A stretch of 64,000 nucleotides of DNA, taken from JANMCE01 sp963791625. GTDB taxonomy: Bacteria; Actinomycetota; Acidimicrobiia; Acidimicrobiales; Ilumatobacteraceae. The notes under the pieces were generated by a model. The model saw only the letters and a list, made by a program, of their open reading frames with translations, was not told where the DNA came from and made no database searches. The DNA is taken from NCBI GenBank assembly GCA_963791625.1, contig CAWBTA010000006.1:1550001-1614000 (forward strand). Reading direction: 5' to 3'. Numbering within the stretch: position 1 is the stretch's first letter; the number at the start of each line of letters is the position of its first letter. Below are positions 52,571 to 60,860 of this stretch, piece by piece. The position numbers were made by a program, and so were the translations under genes.

Positions 52571-53245
52571 GCCAGCCTCAACCCGCACCAACGCGTCGGC
52601 GATAGCGGCCAATCCATCCACCTCGCCGCGCTCACGCCACCGGAACGGATAGTCCTGTCGGCCGATCACCAGCGCTGCAGCGTTGTCGGGCAGACGGGCC
52701 CACACCACCCCGGTTGGGTTCGGGTCGGACTCACCGAGATGGCGAGCTCCCTCAAGGAACCCCGCCAGCCACAGCGCTGACGGTGCTTCACCGCGAGAAT
52801 GCTGGATGCAGGGCGGGTCGAGTTGCACCACGACCGCCCAGTCGGCGCTGAGTTCGGTGAAGAGCCGGTCGACGAGAACCTCGAAAACGTCGACATCGCG
52901 CTCGGCAAGGGCGGCAGCAAGGTCGAGCGCGCTCAGGTCGCGGTCGCCACGGGCCGAGTCGATCGGCCGGATGCCTTCTACTTCGACACCATCGACCTCG
53001 CTGATCTGCGCCCGTAGCTGGCCGATCAGTTCCTGGTCGGGCAACGCCACCACGAGGTCGTCAACGGCAATGCCAGCACCGCGCTCCATGATCTCGATGC
53101 CGACGACGTCACCGCCTACCGAACCAATTCGGCTGGCGACCTGGCCGAGCGCACCGGGCCGATCGGGGAGCCATACTCTGACGACGTAGTACCAACGGGA
53201 TTCCACTGGCAACAGACTAGGCACATGCCGCGTAGTTCCGGTCAC
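52544..53245 (-). CDS. ACT-domain protein
   Basis: The 233-residue protein has an N-terminal ACT domain (YYVVRVWLPDRPGALGQVASRIGSVGGDVVGIEI), which binds amino acids in regulatory proteins, and a second region of about 110 residues (AERDVDVFEVLVDRLFTELSADWAVVVQLD) that resembles a GAF-like fold but is not certain. There is no catalytic motif. It starts with GTG 41 nt after the ROK kinase gene and ends inside the 3' end of glpK on the other strand. Confidence 0.75.
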   Translation of the reverse strand: MTGTTRHVPSLLPVESRWYYVVRVWLPDRPGALGQVASRIGSVGGDVVGIEIMERGAGIAVDDLVVALPDQELIGQLRAQISEVDGVEVEGIRPIDSARGDRDLSALDLAAALAERDVDVFEVLVDRLFTELSADWAVVVQLDPPCIQHSRGEAPSALWLAGFLEGARHLGESDPNPTGVVWARLPDNAAALVIGRQDYPFRWRERGEVDGLAAIADALVRVEAGSLRGGPSS

Positions 53246-53286
53246 CTATTTCGTGAACACCGTATGACATCGGCGGGTCTTGCCGG

Positions 53287-54222
53287 TTACGAACGGGCGG
53301 CCGCTTCAGCGCCGACGAGGGCAGCGCCGATAGCACCGGCTCGGGGGCCGAGGGTGGCGATCTCGACTCGCAGCGGTGGGCGGACATGATCGGCGTAGCG
53401 CATCTCGTGCACGAGCTCACGGGTGCGGTCGATGAACAGATCGGCCTGGGCCACCATGCCACCACCGAGCACGACCGCTTCGGGGTCGATCAGATTTGAA
53501 AGGTTCACGATGCCGACCGCCAACCAAAAAGCGAAATCCTCATAGATGGCGAGGGCTCCGGCGTCACCGTCTCGCGCGGCGTCGTCAACGAAGCCGCCGG
53601 TCACCTTGCTTCGGTCGCCGCCGGCGCGGACCAACAGCGACGGCGTATCACCGCGGTCGAGGTGCAGGGATGTGAGGTAGTGGAAACCGGCTCCCGACGC
53701 GTACCGTTCCCAGCAGCCTCGTTGGCCACAGACGCAGACCGGGCCCTTCGGATCAACGATCATGTGGCCGGGCTCGCCGGAGAATCCGTTGCGACCGAGG
53801 TGCAGGTCGCCGTCTATGACGAACGCTCCCCCAATGCCGGTGCCCAGGGTGACGACGGCAACTTCGCGCAGCCCCCTGGCCACGCCGAAACGGACTTCGG
53901 CAATGGCGGCACAGGCTGCGTCGTTCACGACCTGTACTGGGTGTCCAAGCTTGGCCTCAAGACGAGCCGACAGGGCCAGGTTCTCGATGTTGCCAACGTT
54001 AGGTGCGTAGACCAGTTCGCCGTCGCGGCTTACCAGACCTGCCGCGCCGATGCCGATGGTGTCGAACGGCCGAAGTTCGTCCGCGAGTTCGACCACCGCA
54101 TCGACGAGTTCGTCGGGGCCGTACGGCGTGGGTTCGCGTGCTTCCATGACAACGTTTCCGTCGTGGTCGGTGACGACGCCAAGCAATTTGGTTCCACCGA
54201 ATTCGATACCGGCTGCCCGCAT
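53287..54222 (-). CDS. ROK family sugar kinase (glucokinase-like)
   Basis: The 311-residue protein has the phosphate-1 motif GIEFGGTKLLGVVTD, the catalytic Asp in VVNDAACAAIAE, GTGIGGAFVIDG and the ROK zinc motif CVCGQRGCWERYASG. ROK kinases phosphorylate glucose or related sugars. It starts 5 nt after the SRPBCC gene. It could be an ATP- or polyphosphate-dependent glucokinase; sequence alone does not decide. Confidence 0.9.
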   Translation of the reverse strand: MRAAGIEFGGTKLLGVVTDHDGNVVMEAREPTPYGPDELVDAVVELADELRPFDTIGIGAAGLVSRDGELVYAPNVGNIENLALSARLEAKLGHPVQVVNDAACAAIAEVRFGVARGLREVAVVTLGTGIGGAFVIDGDLHLGRNGFSGEPGHMIVDPKGPVCVCGQRGCWERYASGAGFHYLTSLHLDRGDTPSLLVRAGGDRSKVTGGFVDDAARDGDAGALAIYEDFAFWLAVGIVNLSNLIDPEAVVLGGGMVAQADLFIDRTRELVHEMRYADHVRPPLRVEIATLGPRAGAIGAALVGAEAAARS

Positions 54223-54227
54223 GCTTG

Positions 54228-54662
54228 TCAGGCTTCGGCCCTGGCCTTCAGTTCTTCCAGCGTCGACAAGATCCGCACCTCAGCCCGACGCTTCACGAAC
54301 CCAGGGATTGGTACCACGAGTTCGATCGACAGGTCGTAGACGACCTCGCAGGTGTTCGGCCCCGTGACGGTAAAGGTGTACTCGCCATCGACCGCGCGCA
54401 TGATGTCGCCCTTGACGAGCTGCCATTTGAGGCGACCAGGCGCGTCAGTGTGGTCGTAGGCAAGCGTGTAGTGGGTGCTGCGCCCGAGCGCGCTGGCTCG
54501 GAACTCGACCTCGGTGGCCCGGCCGGCATCATCGGTGGCGCGGACTGTGGTTTCCTTCACGTCCTGCGCCCAGTCGGGGTAGTGCGCGAAGTCAGTCGCG
54601 ACGGCGTAACAGTGCTCGGCGCTGGCGTGGATGGTGATGGATTTGGTCGCAACGTCGGCCAT
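54228..54662 (-). CDS. SRPBCC (START-like) small ligand-binding protein
   Basis: The 144-residue protein starts ADVATKSITIHASAEHCYAVATDFAHYPDWAQDVK and ends in a long helix (VKRRAEVRILSTLEELKARAE), the helix-grip fold of the polyketide cyclase/START-like family. It resembles mycobacterial TB16.3 (Rv2185c), which also lies near pimB. It should bind a hydrophobic ligand in its cavity. ATG 54662 overlaps the upstream gene by a few bases. Confidence 0.82.
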   Translation of the reverse strand: MADVATKSITIHASAEHCYAVATDFAHYPDWAQDVKETTVRATDDAGRATEVEFRASALGRSTHYTLAYDHTDAPGRLKWQLVKGDIMRAVDGEYTFTVTGPNTCEVVYDLSIELVVPIPGFVKRRAEVRILSTLEELKARAEA

Positions 54663-54667
54663 AGCTC

Positions 54668-55144
54668 TCATTCTGTCCTATTGGCGGGCGCCTTGCGCGG
54701 TCCTTCTGCCACCCGAGGCCCAAACTGACCGTAACGAGCAGCCCAGAGGCCCGCAAGGCCAAGACCAAAGACGGGCACCATCACACCGAAGGCCAACGGC
54801 GTGAACGGCTTGACCCCGAAGGTTGCGATGGCGGTACCCAGCCCTACCACGGTCTGTAACGCAAGGAGGGCCGTAAATGGTCGGCGCACAACTCCCGGCG
54901 CGGTGGGGGCGAGCAGGAAGAACAGGCCACCCATGCCGATATTGTCGGTACGGCTGCGCTGGAATGCCTGGAGCAACGCCCACAGGAACACCGCACACCC
55001 GACTGTGAACAGAACGAGCGCAACGGCGGCCGCCAGGGTGCGAAGAAAGCCGGACTGCACTGCGCCGCCGATGGCCGTGATGACAAACGCGGCCGTGCCG
55101 AACGCGTTGACTCTGAGGATACGGGCGCCGGGCATGGTGCTCAT
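54668..55144 (-). CDS. four-helix membrane protein of unknown function
   Basis: The 158-residue protein has about four membrane helices (AAFVITAIGGAVQSGF, AAAVALVLFTVGCAVFLWAL, FTALLALQTVVGLGTAIATF, FGVMVPVFGLGLAGLWAA). It overlaps pimB' by 4 nt and SRPBCC on the other side, so it belongs to the same operon. I do not recognise the family. Confidence 0.75.
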   Translation of the reverse strand: MSTMPGARILRVNAFGTAAFVITAIGGAVQSGFLRTLAAAVALVLFTVGCAVFLWALLQAFQRSRTDNIGMGGLFFLLAPTAPGVVRRPFTALLALQTVVGLGTAIATFGVKPFTPLAFGVMVPVFGLGLAGLWAARYGQFGPRVAEGPRKAPANRTE

Positions 55145-56265
55145 GCTCGCGAACAGCCGAGGGCTTCAGCCAAACGGAGCGCAAGGGTGTCGTAGGTGAA
55201 GAATTCCTCGGCCCGTTGACGGGCGGCCTTGCCGAGGGTGGCCCGCAAGTGTCCATCGGCAAGAAGCCGATCAAGCGCCTCGGCGACATCGGCCACACTG
55301 TCGGGGTTGTCGACGATGAGGCCGGTTTGGTTATCGACTACCGCTTCAGCTGCGCCACCCGATCGGCCGGCCAGCTGCGGCACACCGGACGCGGACGCTT
55401 CGAGGAAGACGATGCCGAAACCCTCCTGTTCGAGGCCACCCCATCGGTTGCGGCAGAGCATGGCGAACACGTCCGCGGCACCATGCATGGCGGCCAGGTC
55501 CTCCTCAGGAACTCGACCGAGGAAGATGGCGGGCGCGCCGACTTCCTTTGCCACCTTCTCAAGGCGGGAGCGATCGCGGCCGGAACCGCCGATGACGACC
55601 TGGAGGGCCGGGTGCTTTCTGGCGAGGGTAGCCGCTGCACGCAGCAGCACATCAAAGCCCTTACGGGGAACGAGACGACTCTGCCCCAACACCATCAACG
55701 CGTCGGTTGGGATGCCGTACTTCGCGCGGGTGGCGGCCCGTTGGGCATCAGTTCGCGGATGGAAACGATCGACGTCGACACCTGGCGGGACGGGCACGAT
55801 GGGAAGATCTCGTCCAGCGGCGCGGCGGCCCTCGGCAGCCGGATAGCCGCCGGCAGCGATGATCACGCGAGCGTCGCGCAGCACCTTCGACAGCACCGGC
55901 TTGGTGAGCGGCACCCGCCCCGGAACCGTGACTTCAGCACCGTGCAGCACCAGCCCGTAAGGATGCTTCAGCCATGGCCCGACGAGGCCGACGGGGAGCG
56001 CCGGATCAAGCACCACCAGTTCGGCGCTAACCTCAGTAGCGAGCTGGTCGATGCGTCGAGCCAGCCACGGTTGAGGCAACAGCACCGGGTCACGGGTACG
56101 TACGATGCGGAACGCCTGCTCGCGATCCCACTCGGCCGTACCCGCATAGGGCGTGGTAAGCACCACAACATCGTCGGGCGGCAGGCGTCGCCAAAGCTCC
56201 CAGAGGTAGTTCTGGATCCCCCCCACTTTCGGCGGGAAGTCGTTCGTGACCAAGAGGTGTTTCAT
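55141..56265 (-). CDS. GT4 mannosyltransferase, PimB'-like
   Basis: The 374-residue GT-B enzyme begins LLVTNDFPPKVGGIQNYLWEL. It has PGVDVDRFHP, the catalytic SRLVPRKGFDVLLRA and the nucleotide-sugar motif EGFGIVFLEASASGVPQLAGRSGG. These patterns closely follow PimB' (Rv2188c), which adds the second mannose to phosphatidylinositol mannosides. The SRPBCC gene nearby supports the same neighbourhood. The acceptor in this organism is inferred. Confidence 0.82.
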   Translation of the reverse strand: MKHLLVTNDFPPKVGGIQNYLWELWRRLPPDDVVVLTTPYAGTAEWDREQAFRIVRTRDPVLLPQPWLARRIDQLATEVSAELVVLDPALPVGLVGPWLKHPYGLVLHGAEVTVPGRVPLTKPVLSKVLRDARVIIAAGGYPAAEGRRAAGRDLPIVPVPPGVDVDRFHPRTDAQRAATRAKYGIPTDALMVLGQSRLVPRKGFDVLLRAAATLARKHPALQVVIGGSGRDRSRLEKVAKEVGAPAIFLGRVPEEDLAAMHGAADVFAMLCRNRWGGLEQEGFGIVFLEASASGVPQLAGRSGGAAEAVVDNQTGLIVDNPDSVADVAEALDRLLADGHLRATLGKAARQRAEEFFTYDTLALRLAEALGCSRA

Positions 56266-57347
56266 CGGTTCGCCTCGGCCCGCACGTCGGGGTGGCGGTC
56301 GGCGGCGATCTGCTGACGGAACTGAACGAGTCCGAGCTCCATGACCGCCCAGGCGGCATGGACGCGGAGCACGTCGTCGGGTGCATTGAGATATCGAACA
56401 AGCACGCTGCGCACGTCGTCATTTACGACACCGGCGTTGCCGAGCGCGATGAGGGCGTTGCGCCGCACCCAGCGTGGCTCACGATCGGCGATGTACCAGC
56501 GGCCGTGCCGTTCGATCAAGATGTCGTCCTCGATGGTGAGGAGATCGACGAGGTCGACCCACACCTGGGGAGCCTCGCGATCGACGGCTCGACCGAAGCG
56601 GACGTTCGGCGGGCACACTTCCTGGCAGGCGTCACATCCGTAGATACGGGTGCCGAGCGCGGCCCGAAACTCGAGCGGGAAGATGCCCGGTTTCTGCGCT
56701 AACCACGCCAGGCAACGGTTGGCGTCGATAATGCCGGGTGCTGGAATGGCATCGGTCGGGCAGCCATCCAAACAGCGTTTGCACCCGCCACAGCCGTCGG
56801 CCATCGGCGCGTCCGCGTAAGCGAGCACCGCGCTCGTCACGACCGAGCCGAGCACGAAATACGAACCCTGACCGGGAAGTAGCAGGTTGGCGTTCTTTCC
56901 AAACCAGCCAATACCGGCGCGGTAGGCAGCTTCGCGATCGACCATTGAGTTGTCGTCGGCGAACACCACCGCCTTGTAGCCCGCCGCCCGCAGGTGACGG
57001 GCCATGGCCCACAGCCCGTCTCGAAGCGGCGCGTAGTGATCACGCCAGGCGTAGCGGGCGATGCGGCCGGCCGCGTAGGCGGGCCGATCGGGTTCGGGTT
57101 CGAGGTAGCTACGAGCACCGACGATGACCGAGGCGGCCTCGGGCATGGACGCCCGTGGGTCGGTGGAGCGCACCGGGTTCTTGTAGGTGAACTTCATGCC
57201 ATTGTGCAGCCCGAGCGATTTCCGCGAGATCAGTTCGGCCCGCGCTCGGGCCAGTACTTCGGCTGAGGTAACGCCGACGGCATCGAGCCCGGATGACCGC
57301 CCGAGTTCGAGAACTTCCGTCGTGAACTCTGCGACATCGACCGACAC
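56262..57347 (-). CDS. queG: epoxyqueuosine reductase
   Basis: About 361 residues. It catalyses the last step of queuosine synthesis using cobalamin and two 4Fe-4S clusters. The clusters are marked by CGGCKRCLDGCPTDAI and CDACQEVCP, with CLAW nearby. The GWFGKNANLLLPGQGSYFVLGSVVT segment and C-terminal HEAT-like repeats (VRRNALIALGNAGVV) complete the family. GTG 57347 is chosen over GTG 57356 because TACCGT stands 7 nt before it. The pimB' start overlaps its end. Confidence 0.9.
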   Translation of the reverse strand: MSVDVAEFTTEVLELGRSSGLDAVGVTSAEVLARARAELISRKSLGLHNGMKFTYKNPVRSTDPRASMPEAASVIVGARSYLEPEPDRPAYAAGRIARYAWRDHYAPLRDGLWAMARHLRAAGYKAVVFADDNSMVDREAAYRAGIGWFGKNANLLLPGQGSYFVLGSVVTSAVLAYADAPMADGCGGCKRCLDGCPTDAIPAPGIIDANRCLAWLAQKPGIFPLEFRAALGTRIYGCDACQEVCPPNVRFGRAVDREAPQVWVDLVDLLTIEDDILIERHGRWYIADREPRWVRRNALIALGNAGVVNDDVRSVLVRYLNAPDDVLRVHAAWAVMELGLVQFRQQIAADRHPDVRAEANR

Positions 57348-57354
57348 GACACCC

Positions 57355-57360
57355 ACGGTA
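57355..57360 (-). promoter_or_regulatory. -10 element of a leaderless promoter for the queG-pimB' operon
   Basis: TACCGT on the minus strand is 7 nt before GTG 57347 and lies just downstream of the small Cys-rich gene. Confidence 0.4.
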
Positions 57361-57368
57361 GCGGCCGC

Positions 57369-57566
57369 TCAGCGACCGATAGCTACGCGCACGCTGTGAC
57401 GCAGCGTCGGCACCATGCCGGCCCCGGCCAGCAGGCGCAGCGCTCGCTCCTCGGCGACATCGAACACGACTGCCTCGTCGGGCTCCCGTCCGAGCAGAAA
57501 AGTGACGACACAGTCCCCGCACGCCGGCGTGTCTCGCATGGTGCATTCTTCGCAGCTGATGATCAT
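57369..57566 (-). CDS. small protein with two CxxC motifs
   Basis: The 65-residue protein begins IISCEECTMRDTPACGDCVVTFLLG, giving CEEC and CGDC pairs that could bind zinc or an Fe-S cluster, followed by a helical LRLLAGAGMVPTLR end. Similar short proteins exist in actinobacteria without a known function. It is transcribed toward queG. The IS110 element begins about 70 bp upstream of its start, so its promoter region may be altered. Confidence 0.7.
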   Translation of the reverse strand: MIISCEECTMRDTPACGDCVVTFLLGREPDEAVVFDVAEERALRLLAGAGMVPTLRHSVRVAIGR

Positions 57567-57720
57567 GGCAGTACTCCGTTTTGGCAGGCATCAGACAATC
57601 CGATGCAATGGGCCTCCACCCACCGATCACCGTACAGAGGGGGTGTTACGAAGTTCCTTGGACCCGTGTTGTGCTGGGGCGCGACGGTTTGTTTCTGCTG
57701 GTTTCGCTTGTGTCGGGGGG

Positions 57721-58959
57721 TCAGGCGGCGGTGGCGAGGGTGACGGTGTAGCCGAGCTGTTCGAGTTGGTTGACGAGGAGCCGGCGTCGTCGTTCTGGCT
57801 GATCGTGGCCTGCGAGGTAATCGGTGCCGAGTTCGTCGAATGTTGTTTCGTCGTTTATCAGGTGCCAACAGATCACAAGGATCGTGTGCGCGATCGCGAT
57901 CAACGCGCGTTGCTGGCCGCGTCGTTTCGCTATCCGCCAGAAACGGACACCGAGGTAACAGCCCTTCGTTCTTGATGCCGACCATGCGGCCTCAACCAAC
58001 GCGGACGTCAGCCACGGGTTTCCTGACCTGGTTGTCGTGGCACGGTGTTTCCCGGCGGACTCGTTGTTCCCCGGACAGAGCCCGGCCCACGACGCCAAAT
58101 GGCCTGGGGTCGCGAACCGGGACATGTCGATACCGATTTCCGCGATGATGATTTCGGCGGTGCGTTTCGCGATGCCCGGGATCGTGTCGAGCCGATCACG
58201 GGCAGCCACGAAAGGGATCATCATCACATCGATCTGCTCATCCAACCTGTCGACCGAGGCCTGCAGGTAATCGATATGGGCCAACAGTTCTTTCACCATC
58301 AGAGCGTGATGCGCGTTGAACCGGCCCGGGACCGCTTGGCGAAGATCACCGATCTTTGCTCGTAACCGTCGCTGCGCCATCTCGGCGAGACGTTCAGGAT
58401 CACGCTCACCGGCACATAACGCATCGATGATCAACCGACCGGTCACCCCGAGCACGTCGGACGCGACCGAGGACAGTTTCACGTTCGCGTCTTCCAATAT
58501 CTTCTGCAACCGCTGCACCTCACGCGAGCGTTCCTCGATCACCTGACGCCGATAGCGCGTGACGTCACGCAGTTCACGGACCTCGACCGGTGGCACGAAA
58601 CTCCCACGCAGCAAACCGCACTCAAGAAGCTGCCCGATCCAGGTTGCGTCGTTCACATCGGTTTTACGGCCCGGGACGTTCTTGATATGCGCCGGGTTCA
58701 CCAACAACAGTTCCTCGAAACTGCCGTCCAACACATGCCACACCGGTTTCCAATACACACCAGTCGCTTCCATCGCCACATGCGTAACGCCGTGCTCGAT
58801 GAGCCAGTCGCGTAACGCCCGGAGTTGCCCCTCGAACGTGGCGAACGTCTTGACCTCGCTACGACGTTTCGTTCGACCCTCCCCAGGCGTCCGCACACAC
58901 GCCACCACCGTCTTTTGATGCACATCGAGCCCAGCGACCCGATCCACCAGAACCTCCAT
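57721..58959 (-). CDS. IS110-family transposase (DEDD plus Ser type)
   Basis: The 412-residue recombinase has the RuvC-like DEDD domain: first Asp in AGLDVHQKTVVACV, Glu in HVAMEATGVYWKP and Asp residues in GRKTDVNDATW. A coiled-coil middle follows, then the Tnp_20 domain with the nucleophilic Ser in TTTRSGNPWLTSALVEA after IPGIAKRTAEIIIAEIG. IS110 enzymes insert DNA guided by a bridge RNA. All catalytic residues are present, so the enzyme looks active. ATG 58959 follows GGAGG by 6 nt. Confidence 0.93.
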   Translation of the reverse strand: MEVLVDRVAGLDVHQKTVVACVRTPGEGRTKRRSEVKTFATFEGQLRALRDWLIEHGVTHVAMEATGVYWKPVWHVLDGSFEELLLVNPAHIKNVPGRKTDVNDATWIGQLLECGLLRGSFVPPVEVRELRDVTRYRRQVIEERSREVQRLQKILEDANVKLSSVASDVLGVTGRLIIDALCAGERDPERLAEMAQRRLRAKIGDLRQAVPGRFNAHHALMVKELLAHIDYLQASVDRLDEQIDVMMIPFVAARDRLDTIPGIAKRTAEIIIAEIGIDMSRFATPGHLASWAGLCPGNNESAGKHRATTTRSGNPWLTSALVEAAWSASRTKGCYLGVRFWRIAKRRGQQRALIAIAHTILVICWHLINDETTFDELGTDYLAGHDQPERRRRLLVNQLEQLGYTVTLATAA

Positions 58960-58962
58960 CAC

Positions 58963-59150
58963 TTACCTCCTCGCTCGTTGGGAAAGGCTCGGTCGGGGCC
59001 AGCAATCAAAGAAGGTGTTACACGTGCTCGAAGCACAATCGCAGGCACCTGCAGGACCCCGCCATCATGGTGTCACGCGGGCAGAAACAACCGCACCAAT
59101 CCCCATATCGACGTCTACCGAACCCACGCACAAACTTCATCCCCGCAGGC
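58963..59150 (-). ncRNA. candidate IS110 bridge RNA
   Basis: The left non-coding end of the element is in the place where IS110-group bridge RNAs are encoded. It contains TGACACC (59075-59069), equal to the target just left of the insertion point, and further on GTAACACC (59021-59014), equal to the right end of the element. Their order, target guide first and donor guide second, is that of known bridge RNAs. Each lies in or beside a potential hairpin (CCCGC/GCGGG; GTGCT/AGCAC). The right-hand guides are not clear. Confidence 0.6.
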
Positions 59151-59193
59151 GGGGGTGTCAACCCCCATCGTCGGTGTCACACAGTTCGTTGAC

Positions 59194-59215
59194 GGATTGT
59201 TTGAGCGCAGCGAGG
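59194..59215 (+). repeat. REP-like repeat, partial copy 3
   Basis: GGATTGTTTGAGCGCAGCGAG matches the first 21 positions of copy 1 at 10834 with two differences. It lies about 11 bp after the GGDEF stop codon and about 35 bp from the IS110 end. The rest of the element is not present. Confidence 0.5.
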
Positions 59216-59225
59216 CAATGAAGGG

Positions 59226-60761
59226 TCAGGAGCGAGGCCCGACCGGCGCGGCCCACACGCCAGACCGCTGCGCGGCTGGCTCTGCGTCCTTGTTCGGCCC
59301 ATACATCCGGTAGCCCGATCCGGTTCGCTTGGCTTCGTACATGGCGATGTCGGCGTGTTGCATCAGCACCGCAAGGTCGGGTCCGCTTCCGGGATAGATC
59401 GCAATTCCGACACTTGCGCCCACGTAGAACGCCCGACCATCAACGAGGAAGGGTGCGGTGAAGTCGGCGACGATGCGCTCGGCCGTGCGTATGGCATCGT
59501 CGCTATCACTCAGATTCTCGATAGAGACCGCAAACTCGTCGCCACCTAGTCGAGCGACCGAGTCAGAAACGCGCACGGTCAGTTGGAGTCGCCGAGCGGC
59601 CTCCACCAACACCAGGTCTCCCTTGTGGTGACCGACGGTGTCATTCACCGCCTTGAACCGGTCGAGGTCGATCATGAGTACGCCGCCCATCAGGCCGGTC
59701 CGCTGCGACAGTCGTACCGCTTGGCCCAGGCGATCGTTCAGCCAGACGCGGTTCGGCAGGCCCGTGAGGCGATCGGTGAGCGCGGCGTTGCGTAGCTCAC
59801 GTTGGCTCGCACGGAAGTTCAAATACGAAAAGATCAAGACGAAGAGTCCGGCTGCAAGCATCATGATGGGGGTCGGTCCGACCCCATCGAACCACGGCGC
59901 CTCACCCGCCGACATGCTCGCAATCACCAACCAGTCGTTCTCGTTGCCAGCCGACGCCGCCACCCGATGAAACGCCGTGCGCTGGCCATCGATGGTGAGC
60001 ACCCCACTGGTCTCCGCGGTGTTCACCAGCTGAACGTAGGGGCTCTTCCCCGGCACGACCAACCCGCCGTCCACCGTGGCCGCCTGGTGGACATCGAGCA
60101 TGATGGCGCCGGTCTTGGCGTCAACAAGAAAAGCCTGACCCTGGCTCACCTGCTGCAGCGTCTGGCGGAAGCTGTCGAGCGTGACCTCGAAATGCAGCAG
60201 AGCCGGCTCCCCCGTAAACGGCAGCATCGTGGAGTTGGAGATCACCCATCGATGGGCGTCCGCCGAAAGGTAGGGCGCCGCCTGGTAGACCTGACCGGGC
60301 TTGAGGATCACGGTCGGGGCGAAGAACGGATTGGCACTCTCGTTCAAAGACAGTTGCGTGACGTCGGCCAAATGATGGTTCGCCACCCGTGCGTTCTCGG
60401 CTCCGGAACCGTGAATGAAGCACACTTCGCTGACCACATCAGGCGGATACAGCCCCTCAAGATAGGTGAGCGCCGCATGCATGTGATCGACGATGGAACC
60501 GCCGGCGGTCAGCTTGTCCGCCGTGCTGCCGGGAGCCTCGTAGAACTCAGCGAACGCTGGATTCTGGGCGGTGAGCAGGATCAGTGTGCGGGCTCGGTCG
60601 AAGTATTGCGACACCAGTTCGCTTTGTGAGCTGGCCTGATCGGAGAGCCGACGGTCGCGGTCGGCATCGATCCGCTGACGGTTACCCGAGATTCCGAGGC
60701 CCACGCTGGTGGCCAGCAGACCGACGCCGAGGCAAAGCAGCAGGAAACGATGCAGTCTCAT
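59226..60761 (-). CDS. membrane diguanylate cyclase (GGDEF) with extracytoplasmic sensor
   Basis: From ATG 60761 (after AAGGAGG) the protein has 511 residues. One N-terminal membrane helix (FLLLCLGVGLLATSVGLGI), a Cache-like sensor of about 270 residues, a second helix (IMMLAAGLFVLIFSYLNF) and a GGDEF domain follow. The active site reads RLGGDEFAV, and an inhibitory RVSD I-site stands exactly five residues before it, so product inhibition by c-di-GMP is expected. No EAL domain. It should make c-di-GMP in response to an external signal. Confidence 0.92.
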   Translation of the reverse strand: MRLHRFLLLCLGVGLLATSVGLGISGNRQRIDADRDRRLSDQASSQSELVSQYFDRARTLILLTAQNPAFAEFYEAPGSTADKLTAGGSIVDHMHAALTYLEGLYPPDVVSEVCFIHGSGAENARVANHHLADVTQLSLNESANPFFAPTVILKPGQVYQAAPYLSADAHRWVISNSTMLPFTGEPALLHFEVTLDSFRQTLQQVSQGQAFLVDAKTGAIMLDVHQAATVDGGLVVPGKSPYVQLVNTAETSGVLTIDGQRTAFHRVAASAGNENDWLVIASMSAGEAPWFDGVGPTPIMMLAAGLFVLIFSYLNFRASQRELRNAALTDRLTGLPNRVWLNDRLGQAVRLSQRTGLMGGVLMIDLDRFKAVNDTVGHHKGDLVLVEAARRLQLTVRVSDSVARLGGDEFAVSIENLSDSDDAIRTAERIVADFTAPFLVDGRAFYVGASVGIAIYPGSGPDLAVLMQHADIAMYEAKRTGSGYRMYGPNKDAEPAAQRSGVWAAPVGPRS

Positions 60762-60860
60762 CGATGACCTCCTTGTCTGTCTCGGTTCCGCATTCCGTTG
60801 ACGTCCGCCCGGCCGCCTTTCAGGAGTCATCCTATTCTTAACGAAGAAAAGATGTTTTGG

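Larger units (their letters stand above)
57639..59158 (-). mobile_element. IS110-family insertion sequence, apparently complete
   Basis: The element is about 1.51 kb, bounded by the direct repeat GGGGGTGT (plus strand) at 57639-57646 and 59151-59158. It has no terminal inverted repeats, as is normal for IS110. In transposase sense it has a long left non-coding end of about 190 nt and a short right end of about 75 nt, the IS110-group layout. Joining the flanks gives an empty target with a GGGGGT-TGAC-ACCCCC palindrome. Boundaries are inferred from the repeat and from guide matches in the candidate bridge RNA. Confidence 0.75.

Noticed and set aside
59055..59066. GGCGGGG in the candidate bridge RNA as the right donor guide
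   Set aside because: It complements the left end of the IS but sits in the first loop, where a target guide is expected, and is also part of the closing stem; the match may be coincidental.
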